Notes under the pieces: generated by a model
Seen by the model: the letters and a program-made list of their open reading frames with translations, nothing else
The model's database searches: none
Told to the model about the DNA's origin: nothing
Program-made: the position numbers and the translations under genes
Shown here: one piece after another, positions 33,756-44,866 of the stretch
Position numbering within the stretch: the first letter of the stretch is position 1
How the letters are laid out: the number at the start of each line of letters is the position of its first letter
Source: Arachnopeziza araneosa
Lineage: Eukaryota; Ascomycota; Leotiomycetes; Helotiales; Arachnopezizaceae
Length of the DNA stretch: 64,000 nucleotides
Direction: 5' to 3'
Assembly: GCA_003988855.1 (NCBI GenBank)
Contig: QYAI01000015.1
Location: 238,263-302,262 of the forward strand

Positions 33756-34682
33756 ATGGACGAAGAGAAAAATCGGAACAATGTTAACGTTGCCAGTCAA
33801 GACTCACATGAAATGGGAGGCCAGTCCAGTACCTCGTCACCCCAGGTTCTACAATTGGAGTTCAAGGTTGAAGGACTGAGTCTGGATTCCAGTCCAAGCA
33901 GCGGTCCGCAAATTACTAGTAACACAGAGGGTGAACTTCAATACACACTCTCTTGGAAAGATGATGAGTCGAATGTCCAACAAGGCGTCCCACAATACAA
34001 TTGCACCGGCAGCTCTGACTTGGCTGAAAACCCCGGTACTAGAACTTCAAGTGCATCCTCCGTGGCCTACACTCGAAATGCTCGAAAGCCCATCCATCTC
34101 TTCTTCAGCCATCCTTCAGGCGACGCAGTCAACAAATCAACCGAATCTATCGCCGGCGCGGTTCAGATCCGAGTCAGCTCAAACGAGAGTTCCTCCAGCA
34201 ATCCCAAAAGTGACTCCCCTCTGTCCTCAACGTCCAACCCCTCCGCCCACGAAATCACCCCCGATGGCAGCCCCAAGCTTGCTCAGACTCAAACCGGCGA
34301 TCCACACTCAGATACCGCCAAGCTCGCAACTCGGATCATCACCGACCCGGCCCTCCGAAAAGCGGTCGAGCTGTTCCTCAATCACCAGTACATGCACGGC
34401 GCCAACGGCTACATCACCATCACCGTGACATTCAATCCACCGCAGCGCCTCGCTAGCGCAGGAGAACCTGCTACCTCGGTCAATGATCCACAGTGTCCGC
34501 GGTGCGAGCGATTAGGCAAGGGATGTCGTGGCGGTAGACCTTGTGTTGAGTGCAAGCAGGAGGGAAAGACGGATCTGGTGGCCAAACAGTGTGTTAGGAG
34601 TGATTGGAAGGAGGGAGACGATGGCTACGGAGGTGAGGGAGAGCGCGAGGTAGAGGGCGATGGGGAGGGGGAGGAGTTGTAG
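33756..34682 (+). CDS. unknown protein with C-terminal zinc-cluster-like Cys motif
   Basis: A single-exon 308-aa protein of unknown function. Most of it is Ser/Thr/Asn-rich and probably disordered. A short ordered segment precedes the end (TDPALRKAVELFLNHQYMHG; YITITVTFN). Six cysteines then follow at 247, 250, 257, 263, 266 and 279, spaced C-x2-C-x6-C-x5-C-x2-C-x12-C. That is the Zn2Cys6 spacing except for the longer last gap, and it lies at the C-terminus rather than the usual N-terminus. The tail is Gly/Glu-rich. The frame extends upstream through a hydrophobic stretch, but only from a TTG; the first ATG is 33756 (context ATACA before it), so there is no signal peptide. It could be a divergent DNA-binding protein, or another metal-binding protein. 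Confidence 0.7.
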   Translation: MDEEKNRNNVNVASQDSHEMGGQSSTSSPQVLQLEFKVEGLSLDSSPSSGPQITSNTEGELQYTLSWKDDESNVQQGVPQYNCTGSSDLAENPGTRTSSASSVAYTRNARKPIHLFFSHPSGDAVNKSTESIAGAVQIRVSSNESSSSNPKSDSPLSSTSNPSAHEITPDGSPKLAQTQTGDPHSDTAKLATRIITDPALRKAVELFLNHQYMHGANGYITITVTFNPPQRLASAGEPATSVNDPQCPRCERLGKGCRGGRPCVECKQEGKTDLVAKQCVRSDWKEGDDGYGGEGEREVEGDGEGEEL

Positions 34683-36630
34683 AGTGGATGCCGAGACTGC
34701 GTTTGAGGGTATGGAGCTCCTATGAGCATTCAGATGTGTGGGAGCCAATCGGGGCTAGTTCTGGAAGCGCTTGGGACCAGCCGGATGTTGACTCGTGGAA
34801 ATGGTAGGAGGATTCGATTGTGGGAGGGTGTTGATCGATGAGTGAGAGGGGAGGACTCTGAGGGACTTTGCATTGGGATTGGATTTGGGAGGATCAGTTG
34901 CTTTTGAGGTCTGAATGGCCAAGTCTTTCGATTGAATGCATTGGAAAACCCAACCCTATCTTGATTCTGCATGTGATAGGTACTATTGGATCCTGCGGTA
35001 TACCTCGTTCACGAGCGACATTGAATTGTAAGCAATCATGTTTCGAGGAGGTGGTATATGACGGAGCTAAAGATACTGAACACTATATTACTCTCCGTAG
35101 GGTAGGTACGTCGAATCATAATCTTGATGATGATCTCTAACCTCGAGTCAGATTATCCAAACTCAGAAGTTTCTCCAAGAAAATCTGATGGCAGACGGCA
35201 ATAAGATATGGGATACTGTGAGCTTAATCCTCCTTACCTATTCCACCTTGGCCATCGGGTGACAAATGGCACTACCACTGACTGCTCTTCTCATATCACC
35301 CACCCCTCCAAAGCGCCTCCCCTATCTCAATCACACTGGGATTCGCCTATTCATGCAGCGCTTTCCGCTCCATGTATTCTACTAAACATTCACATAGGTC
35401 AAGCCCTCCACTGCCTCGAGAGGTCTCGCACCAATCGCGACGATTCAATAGAAACAGCCTCGGCAGTCCGTCATCTTGCTTTCAGGAAGGCGTGTCACCA
35501 GCATGTACACCGATGACGAGTCCTCCTGATGGTATTGTAGTGCGGTGAATAAGAGACGTGCTCTCGTTTACATGCGAAACGACGACGATACGGATCGGTT
35601 TGGCTGGTGGGGACGAGCCTTGTCTCAACACGGGCGGCGTCTTTCTCTACTAGAAAGTCGTCTCGGTCCGGTCAGAGTAGTATCTTGTGAGCGGTGTCAT
35701 CTACACGGCGTGATGAGCCGCAATTGCGAACGCTGGATTTTTTGGCATCGGCCAGAATAAAGACATTTTCTAACTTTCGTGGAATTTACAGTCTTGTCTT
35801 CTTTCCTTCTCCATGTTCTTCTTTCGTGCTGTCTAATGGCGTATTTGATTTGAAAAAATTTAACCGCCAGCGGAGCCTCTGATAAAGTAGTTTGAAACCG
35901 TGCTACCACCACGGGTAGCCGATGCTAAAGTGGTAGTCACCTGAGCTCGCCTTCTTTTGCTCACCGTCATTCTCCTAACTCGTTACTCCTCGGTCAATAT
36001 CTCGACCTTCGGGACATTGGCTCATGCAATCTCTTCGACTGCGCTATGCATCGAGTGCTTGATTCCTGTACCGGACTCGGTAAAAGCAGTGTTAACTAGG
36101 TTACGCGCCTCTCAACGCACACTTCTCTGTCCAAGAATCAAACGGCGCAGGCAAGTGTCTCTCGTGAAACGGCGTGCGTGAAGAATTTTGCGTCTTGGAC
36201 TATCGAGATGGAGTTCACCAGGTTACCAGGTCATTTCTCCGAGACGACTCTTATTCTTCGGCTGGAAACTCGCGTTGAAATTATCTTATGAGCAGGCACC
36301 GTTCTGTTGAAGTATACAACGGCGCCGGAGAATAGCACTACCTGCACCAATAGGGACTCGTTTCATATGCAAAGCGCATCGTAAAGTGTGAATCTTAGTA
36401 ATAGTGTGTAAATACGAATGGTTTTCATGCTGGTATGTAGCCAGTGGATCATTACAAGCAGGTCACAATGTGTATCTACTTGAAAGATATTCATTTTCTT
36501 TCGTCATCCAAGATATCTAGTCGGCTGTTCCCAGGCTTCCTCAATGGAGAGAAATATATAAATGGTACGTCTGCCCAACCCATGACCACCTTTCCAGTGG
36601 GATCGCCAAAGTGCACACCCATTCATTAAA
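34683..36630. other. intergenic, no gene seen
   Basis: A 1.9-kb interval with no supported gene. Short frames on both strands lack motifs. A GGTAGGTACGTCG string near 35101 resembles part of the repeat found upstream of SAM37. Confidence 0.45.
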
Positions 36631-38026
36631 ATGCCTTTTCTCATCTCCAAGACATTGCTTCTCGGAGCTGCTGCGCTTGCAGCTGCTCAGTCTCAATGTT
36701 CGTTTGGACTTGAAGCATCCGGCGGATAAACCGGAACTCTTGGTCAGCTTGTTGATGGACAGATTAGAATTGGAGATTACCTAGCTCCATCCATCTTCAC
36801 CATCGTTAACGGATTCATCCTTGACCCTAATGGTTTTGGCTGTCTCTTAACACGTGAATCGTTTCTTGAACGGATCTGGTGTTTGCTGACCGAAGAACAG
36901 CGGATGTTCAACAATTCCAATGTGATCATGACAGACCTCCAATATCTGGATTTTCCATTGCCAAGGACGGAAGTCTCAAGTACAACGGCAACCCCGCCTT
37001 CTACGTGTGTCCATCGACCACCTATGACTGGAATATTTATACCGTAGCTGTTCCTGGCCAATTTTTCTGTAGCCAAGTCACTTTGACTGCTAACAAATGT
37101 TACTGGCTCGTGTACTGCCGTCATTGTCGGGAACTGTGCATCAGTAACATCGTCGACTACTACTTCCACTTTCCTGTCAGCCAGCTCTTCTACCATTTCC
37201 TGAACCCGCCCTACTATCATTTCATCGACTGCTTCTTCAACCATCTCGTCAAGCTCTTCATCGATGCTCGTAGTCACAACATCATCGACCGGCTCATACA
37301 GCGTTTCACCGATCTCGACCTCGTCTCTTCGACACGCTCAACTATAACTTCATCGACTAGCTCTTCTACCTCTCCATCGAGCGCTTCTAGCGTTTCGTCA
37401 ACCTCTTGTTCGTCGACACGCTCAAGAACTCCCAGCACTGCGACAACCACCACAACTCTACAAACACTTACAAGCCCAACCACCCGAACAGCTACTTCGA
37501 CAACTTCTTCTGCTACATCTTGTGCAACCGGTCTGACTGGGAATATGGTCTTATGGAAATTCCAATATCCCCATCTCTTGGTCCCCATCACCTCATCTAA
37601 CCTGACCCCTACATCCTCGCAGGATCATCTCTCTGTGGCACCGTCTCCTCCATCACCTCTAATATCTTCAACTTCGATATGCCGTTGACATATATGGGAA
37701 ATGTTTGTTCTTTGATCTTCCTCCTCCCAGCTACAGCTGACCTTGCACCCGGAGCATCGTAAAACTTTACTGGTACTGCTCAGGTTCTTTTCAGACAACT
37801 ATCCCCATTTGCCACCGTTTCGACCACCGACAGCAACGCCCCTCCAGCCTCGACTAACTTGGGAACTGTTACTCTTGTGGTTGGACAATCCACCGTGGTC
37901 TCAACTTTTTCTTGCCAGGCCGGTCAGACGGTGGCAGATGAGATGAGTGGCGCGGGCAACACTTATCTTAACTTCCATCAAGATTACAAACCTAGCGCTT
38001 TGGGTCTGTACATCACTCAATGCTAA
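36631..38026 (+). pseudogene. broken PIR/But2-type cell-wall protein gene
   Basis: A relic of a secreted cell-wall protein with an N-terminal PIR-like cysteine domain, a long Ser/Thr linker and a C-terminal But2-like domain. The signal peptide is intact (MPFLISKTLLLGAAALAAAQ). Recognisable pieces follow: CSFGLEASGG, TGTLGQLVDGQIRIGDYL, an intron with GTGAAT donor, QFQCDHDR, GSLKYNGNPAFYVCP, WNIYTVAVPGQ, then SCATGLTG, FQYPHLLVPI, SNIFNFDMPL, CSLIFLLPA and the ending SALGLYITQC. It is disabled by a TAA at 36727-36729 in the first domain (a Gln codon in the expected pattern), a frame loss after the NKCY motif near 37100, stops in the Ser/Thr linker, a further frame loss near 37550-37620, and a stop within the But2 part (S-stop-NF near 37757). 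An unusual use of introns cannot rescue all of these. Confidence 0.82.
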
Positions 38027-40081
38027 GTGCAAGAAGTTTAGAGTCCCGAGGCAAGATGGGGGGAAGCAGGGGAGACTAATCAGACTTTGCTTACTGCTGC
38101 AAAACAGCCAATGTTGGCCTTGAGAGTGATATACATGTTTTGGTCTGGAGTTGTTTGGTGATTCTTGATAAACTTCGTATCAACGCTTGTTTTGGGAAGC
38201 CTTCTTCTGAGTTATGAGGGTTAGACAAATCGGAGCCGGAGTGAATCAATAAAAACGCAAGTCGAAGTTTGGATCAGGAAAGATCAGCCACAACTTGAGA
38301 AGTGGTGAATCTTAGGCTGAACCAAATTCAACACATATCTCGGACGTGATCCATTGCAGAGCAATACCGACACCCCACTGCTGACAATATCATGTGGCTT
38401 CTTTTAGTACCCGAGTCTTTTTAATCATTACACTGCCCTTCTTTAATACAACCTCCGTAACATTTGGGACAAAGGAATTCCCGCGTGGATCGCCACTAGC
38501 TGGTCTGTGTACGTAAAATCTCACTCTTGCGTCTTATTAAGGACGACAAGTACGTTCCTCCACACCTGCGCTTGCAAGTTGCAGAGCAGACCGAGCCGGC
38601 TCCGCGTGTTTCGAAGAAGACATCTCCTAGGGAACGAAGAGACATCTGAAGGAGCGAGAATCCGATCTGGCCGCGCTCTGAGAAGCAAATATTGATGACA
38701 GCAGCATTTAGGAGTTGAGATCCGAGTAACGGCACGGTCAACGCACAGTAAATCGAGATGCTTGCTGCACGGATGAATTTGTCGATAGGAGAAAAAGCAA
38801 ACATGATAGAAAACTCGAGCACTCTTGACAACAACGGCCAGAATTCTCTCGCCCCTTGAGATTAAGATTGAAACTAGTCGTGCCATTAATATTGAAATAC
38901 TCGAACACTTGCTCAGGTCAGGTCCTCACATACCATAAGAGAAGTGTTTTGCAAAGTTCATCTGCTGCACTTTCACCGCCCTTTCTAGTTAGCACCAGAT
39001 GCCACATCGGAAAGAGTGCCGTAGCACCTCTGTAGTCAGCAAAATGTTATATATAGAGACAGGTGGTGTTCACGTCATGCATGGAGATTTTGCTTCTTCC
39101 GACCCCCTTCCTCTGCATGTGGCCGCCAAAAACAAAAAACTTTGAATTTTTTTTTTTTTTTTAAAAAAATAAGAAACTGTTCGTGTTGATCCAACGGTTG
39201 GAAGTAAGGATATGCCGTCTTGAATTCTCCGCATCTATCGAGGGGGCTCGTCTGGAGAGGAGCCGGATCTTCTTTTGGGGGCACTAGGAAAACAAAGAGG
39301 CAAGAAAGGAAGAAGAAAAAGAGCCGATGGTGCAAGATCAGATGGGGAATCTTCAATGATCAGTGCAAGGATGCTCGAGCGGTACCCGGGGAGCGGGACG
39401 ACGGGAGCTGCCTGGGGGATGACTTTGCAGCGCACATGAGACCACTGATAATGCCTAGGGAGGAGACGGGAGCACCTGCTTGAGAACCAAAATCCGCTTC
39501 CTGAATATCGGCGGCATGCGCGGGAAAAGGCAGAAATCAAAAGGCTGGAAGTGGCGCAAAGCCACTGTGCGACCACCAAGATTTTGATTCAATCCCGCTT
39601 GTGTGAGCAGCAGCATGCAGGTGGGTTGAAGAGCTGGACGCGGCTACGATCGATCTGCGGGACTTTCCGCCAGCCAGCCGGTGGGCTGGTTCGGAGACGA
39701 TCAGCCCTAGCATCATGATCCAACCGGAGAAGCGGAGTGTCGTGAACAAGGCATGAGCCAAACTGACCGACTCCAGAACGGAGGAATGATGAGAATGGCA
39801 ATACGAACAGCACGAGTTCAGTGCACGTATCAGTGACTTTGCGGAGCTTTAGGGTAGAGCAGACAACAGCTTTACATTAACGCAGCGTATGTATATATGA
39901 TATCTCAAGCACATGACCGGAACGCCGCGCTGATAGTAAACACAAAGTCTCCTGCCTGGTATCCTGTTCTTCAAATCAAACACATCCTCCAACCATAACT
40001 CCAGAGCCAGAACCGGAACCGACATCCAAACCCAAATTCCCTTGTGAAAAGAAAGAAATTAGATATATTAAAAACGTGTGT
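38027..40081. other. intergenic, no gene seen
   Basis: Two kilobases between the cell-wall relic and the bZIP gene's stop codon. Overlapping frames on both strands around 38.5-38.9 and 39.1-39.8 kb have no motifs. A T16A7 tract lies at 39147-39169. The right end should be the bZIP 3' UTR. Confidence 0.45.
39147..39169. repeat. T16-A7 homopolymer junction
   Basis: Sixteen T residues followed directly by seven A residues. The inner TTTTTTTAAAAAAA part is self-complementary. Confidence 0.8.
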
Positions 40082-41534
40082 TTAGACTTCATCAAAGCGA
40101 CATACATCCTTGAAATCGGGATACATGTCCGCAAAAGGTCTCTTCATGCTTATATTTCGAATATCGCTTAGATGTCCATCTAACAGTGGACTGATCATGA
40201 TCTGACCCTTCTCAAAGATCAAGGCTTTCATAGGATCGTACGGAAAATTGACACTAAGATTTGAAGCGTAAAGACTCTGAAAGTCGACGTTATCGTACTT
40301 GTCCTGATTCCGAATAATTCTATCTCGGAACTTTCCCCACGGAACCAGATCCATCCACGCTGGATGTGGAATGTCGAGTTGGCTTTGCTCTGGTGTCTGC
40401 CATTCATGTAACATTTGATAGGTTTGGTAACTTGGTGAAATCTGCCACTGTATAAACCTGTACATGCACATGAAACTAGCAAGCTTCTCGGGAATCAGTG
40501 CAAAGCCTCGGCTGGAGAGCACCGCGGAGTAGCGTTCCATAACCTCGGTGAGGTTTGAAGGTTTCTTGATTAACGGCCCTGGTTGATTGAAAAGGATGTG
40601 GACTGAGGGGAACGTCGGTCCTAGGATCTCTTCTCCTGTTAGGTCTGATGTTATAGAGAGGTGTCGTTGGGAGTTAATTACTTGAAGCATTAGATAATCA
40701 ACATAAGTTATAGGAGCCTTGAGCTTGGTGGAGATCTGCCACGCATAGACAGAGGGTTGGTTTTGCCAGCAGGTGGTACTTGTGTAGGAAGGCGTATTTT
40801 TGATATCATTGAATCTGGACTCTTGAAGATCCGAGAATCTAGAGGGCTGGCTAAAGACAGGGTGAAAAGGAACCCAAGGTGTGGCTTGTCCAGCCTTGGT
40901 GATTGATTGTGACGTTTGAGGCCCAAAAACGACCGAGTCTTCCCAGACAGGGGTGATGGCTGGAGCATTTGTATACAGCGTCTGAGAAGTTTCATCCTCG
41001 AATCCAACTGAGCTTGACGCAGGAGCAAAGACTGGTGTATCAGAAAATGTCGGATTGGGCGCTTGCAATTGAGAACTAGCTGGCAACGTAGGTAGGGTCG
41101 TTTCCCACGTTGTACACGAGGAAGACTCCGGCATCCAATCCAACGTGACCTTTTGCGGAATCAAGAGCTCTTCTGGAATTTCAGGAGGGACCTGCACCGG
41201 AGGGGCCTGTATCGATGCGACTTGTGCTCTAAGTGTCTCGAGTTCGGCTTCTAGTTCTTGGTTCCTCTTCAGCACTCTTTCCATGCTGCTCGATCGGCCG
41301 CCTTGTGATTCCAGCTCCTTCACCCTATTTTCAAGATGTTCAATGTGCTCCTTAGTCCGTTGACGTATGTTCCGCTGGGCCTCTCTGTCGTTTGCTCGTT
41401 TCCGTGCTAATTGCGCCTTGCTCAAGTGTGTGACGGATCTTTTCCCACCTCGGGAACCTGTTGAATTAATACTCGCACAGAGAGTTTTCGTGTGGATACC
41501 AACCTTTCTTCCTGGGTTCTTCAGAAGCGTCCAT
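40082..41534 (-). CDS. bZIP transcription factor with DUF3425 domain
   Basis: A probable nuclear regulator. Two exons (41534-41504 and 41457-40082) give 468 aa. The N-terminus MDASEEPRKKGSRGGKRS leads into a basic region (KAQLARKRANDREAQRNIRQRT, about 24-45; the central NDREAQR is the DNA-contact core). A leucine-zipper-like coiled coil (about 46-95) follows. A Pro/Ser/Thr-rich linker precedes a C-terminal DUF3425 region (from about 270; IPHPAWMDLVPWGKFRDRII is typical). The frame is also open through the intron and beyond, but that reading starts from TTG; the spliced ATG start was preferred because it uses a GTTGGT-CAG intron and gives the family's usual short N-terminus. Such factors often serve stress or secondary metabolism; no target is evident. 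Confidence 0.92.
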
Positions 41535-44500
41535 TCCCACAGGACTGTTGGAGCTTGTGCTCGACATAGCGTAGAGATTTGTGTTGGTGATAAGCACAAG
41601 GTATCCAACCGAGAATCCAGACGACGAGCAAGAGGATCAGTCTGGACTTATGGATGCCTCCGGTCCGTGATGGGGATTTTCCGGTCGAATGGACCTGCAA
41701 ACCGATGTTCGGAAAGGATGGGGCGGGCGTGCGAATAGTTGCGCCGACGAGTGAAGATGCGGGGAGCTCCTCAGCTGAAGAGAGAAGAGGCTGAGTAAAG
41801 GAGAGTCGGGGACCTTGTTCGAGCGTGTCGTGGCTCACAATGGGGTTCGGGCATGCTTGATATAAATCATAAAAGCACAATCGTGGTGCAGCATGGAATT
41901 TGGCGTTTCAATGGTGTGGTGGAGAGAGAGAGAGAGAAGAGAAACGGAAAGGCCTTGAGGAGTTAGGGACAAGCTCGGAAACACAACCGATGCTGGACTG
42001 AAATTAGTGGTTTGCGCGCCGTGGACCCTGGTTCGGCCCCACCGCTTCTGCCCTCTGCTCTCCTGCACCTCCCAGGACTGACTGACTGACTTGCTGCGCC
42101 CAAGGGATCACGGTTTTTACAATAACTACTTGCAGTACTTCAGTGTTTTCAATGCAGCTGAAAAACCTGCAACCTCTACCCAACACACCACCACAAGGCC
42201 TCCTCCATATCCACCCAACCGCACGCTGGATGGTTCACGATAGCGAGCAGCCCTTCAACCTCCCTAACGCTTAGCCTCGATCGAGACAATGGCAACCCAG
42301 AGCAGCTCGTCGGGCCAATGGGTATGATTGGACCGTGGATGACATCCGCAGGGAAAAGGGACTTGAAAACGAATTGATGCCTCGCCGTGGCCAGTCTGAA
42401 CTAAGGCGAGCCAGAGCAAGCCGCCTTCATCCGATCAGCTTGGGCTCAAACCAGCCTCAACCGATGCATCTCGATGGAATTATCTTAAGCCAATGGCTGG
42501 AGCAAGGCTGAGGCTAGAGAGCGTTGAAAGATGAAGAGCTCTCCCAAGAGACACCCTAGAAGGATCATCATTGTGCTTTTCAACCGCCGAAAAGCGGTCG
42601 GAGTCTGCCAGCCTGGCACGCCACGTCTTGTGTGCACGAATAAGTATACCCCATCCGCCTCATCTCAATGGTTTTGCAGTCCCGTTGTTGGTGCCTTGGA
42701 TGTAAAACATTCGCACATGTTTTGCTGCAAGTGTTTCCGGTTTAGGAGTTGAGCTAGCATTACCCTAGGTCTCTTGTTTTGATTCATTCAAAGCCTGTGT
42801 TGTTTTCCCTTCTGATCGACTCAGATCTCAACCAAACCATTGCAGCGAACGACCTTGGAGGAAGGGGATCACATGTGGCGCAACACCCGTTGAGGAAATG
42901 TGGTGATACTACGCGACCTTCAACCCTCCCTGTGAGGGTTGATGTGCTTCAAACCCTTGAAACGGATTTCAAGTGGATATGCAATTCTCGACCCTGGCCG
43001 CCATGCGATTTCGTGTAACACACCCAGTCGTCAAGCGATTTCCAAATGCGCTGCGCACTGATCAAGCTCACTCCCCTACTCCTATCAAATTCGCCGATGC
43101 AAACGATACGGAGTACTTCCGCCACTAACCAAGATCCGAAGCGCGTGGATGTCCGGAAAGACTCGCTGTGGGTTGCATTTTGCCAAAAGCAGGAGACGCA
43201 GGGTGCTCTCAGACCTTTTACAGCCCTGGGCACATCTCAACTGCTGAAGACAGTGTCCCAACCAAACATCACTAGCTGGTGAAGTTCAGCTCACATCAAC
43301 AGCAACCTTTACTTTGGGCACCAAGACTTGAAATCTTGAGCACGAGGATCTGATCTAGAGAGCTAAATTGAGGAGCATGAGGAAAGGCAGACACCGCTTC
43401 AAAATCTCCTCCAGTCACTCCTTGAAATCTTTCGGGACTTAAATTCTTTAGTGAGCATCCTTGTTCTACTAGAAAATACTTAAGATGATGATTTGCAGAT
43501 GCATCTAGGGTTCGGCTCGCGGGATCGAGGTCCGTATGTCGTTTCTTCTCCATTTACGGAGATTTATACTCAGCTCAGATGGCTGTCATGATCTCCGACC
43601 TCCAACTCATCACCATGCCATGAGTTAGAGGCGTCAGATCTTATCCTCCATCTGCTTTCAGATATTTAGATTGTCCTACATTCCTCGATATCGAAATTTC
43701 TCGCGCATATCTGCACACTGAGAGGCACGATATACAAGGATCACATCCCTTGGCACATGATGTGTTGAATCATCGCTGCAGCTAATAATTTAATATTGAA
43801 TGCAATATCGTGGACACTGTATCCCCGCAATCTTCATTTTCGCCTTGCAAAGAAATGCAGCCATGGTTTCCACTCAGTGACTCATTATTCTTCCTCCTAC
43901 CATACCTCCTGCAAGTATGAGCTGCATGAAATCATGGGCTCCAGACTCCCTTAAAGCGGCTGGGAATGGCACCAAAGAGATATTGACTTTGGCTCTTTGT
44001 CCCCCAGTCTAGACTCAGCCATCCACCCCACCACCCTGCTCAAGTAAAAATCATGATATCTACTCTCACTGTGAATACCAAATAGACACCCAATGAAGCC
44101 TTCTCTCCAGTCTGTGTCCCGATCAGGTACGAAATTCAAAAGAGTGGAACTCGGTGCAAAGAAGTTCTAGCCGTTGGTTCCTACATGACTGCCACGTCAG
44201 CTTCCATTTCTCTACTTTCCTTTCTCTACAGCAGTGCCTCTCTAGAATGAGAAGAGATCGCGACAGTGTATTTTCTCCCCAGTAAACGCCAGCCCAAGAC
44301 CCGAATCACCTCCTTGACTTTCTACTAATGTGCTAAACATGTTTCAATGAAGTGCTAATTAAAGGTCAAAAGGTAAGCGCCTGTAAGCAAGGATAGATGT
44401 CTTATCACGTGTCTCCCTCTATGAACAAACCGGAAAACCTTGCCATACTACGTCATAGCTACCCCGTATTTTAAATATCGCACACTTGTTGCAATGCCCT

Positions 44501-44569
44501 TAATCCAACCGTTAAACTTTGCACAATCGAAAGTACCTATCCATTTACAAGAGCAGATAAACCATAAAC
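41535..44569. other. 3-kb intergenic region between bZIP and PMP3
   Basis: A divergent interval holding both upstream regions. A GA microsatellite lies at 41922-41937. Short frames occur but none is credible. The GC-rich part (41.5-42.5 kb) may be the bZIP leader. TCACGTG stands at 44405-44411. Confidence 0.45.
44405..44411. promoter_or_regulatory. TCACGTG motif upstream of PMP3
   Basis: A CACGTG core preceded by T, 159 bp upstream of the PMP3 start codon. It belongs to the set of recurring motifs noted in this window. Confidence 0.4.
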
Positions 44570-44866
44570 ATGGCGGCCTCATCAAATGTATGTTTACTCG
44601 CATGTCCTAGAATCTCCAAAGGGCTTCCCTGATGACTTCTACCAGTCCGATGTTCTCCTCTACCTTCTTGCGATCATACTTCCATTCGTCTCCGTATTCC
44701 TCAAGACAGGCTGCGGAGCTGATTTCTTGATAAACATCTGCTTGTGTATACTGGGCTGGATTCCGGGCGTCATCCGTGAGTTTCTTAATAGATTCAGAGA
44801 ATGTGGTCTGACTCTGCTTTAGACGCTTGGTGGGTTGTTTCGAAAGGCGATCCGGCGAAGTATTAG
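44570..44866 (+). CDS. PMP3: PMP3/UPF0057 plasma-membrane proteolipid
   Basis: A very small hydrophobic protein of the Pmp3/UPF0057 family; in yeast Pmp3 influences membrane potential and salt tolerance. Three exons (44570-44587, 44646-44775, 44823-44866) give 63 aa. Two membrane spans are visible, LLYLLAIILPFVSVFL and LINICLCILGWIPGVI, joined by the family motif KTGCGADF. The C-terminus HAWWVVSKGDPAKY is slightly longer than in yeast. The first exon has only six codons (MAASSN), so the gene is easily missed. The splice CCAG at 44645 was chosen over an earlier TAG because only it keeps the frame. Confidence 0.92.

Noticed and set aside
41504..41608. Longer unspliced N-terminus for the bZIP protein
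   Set aside because: It begins at TTG and reads through a consensus intron (GTTGGT to CAG); splicing gives an ATG-started, family-like N-terminus.
42531..43553. Several 73-94 codon frames between bZIP and PMP3
   Set aside because: No motif and frames on both strands overlap; best seen as upstream non-coding DNA.
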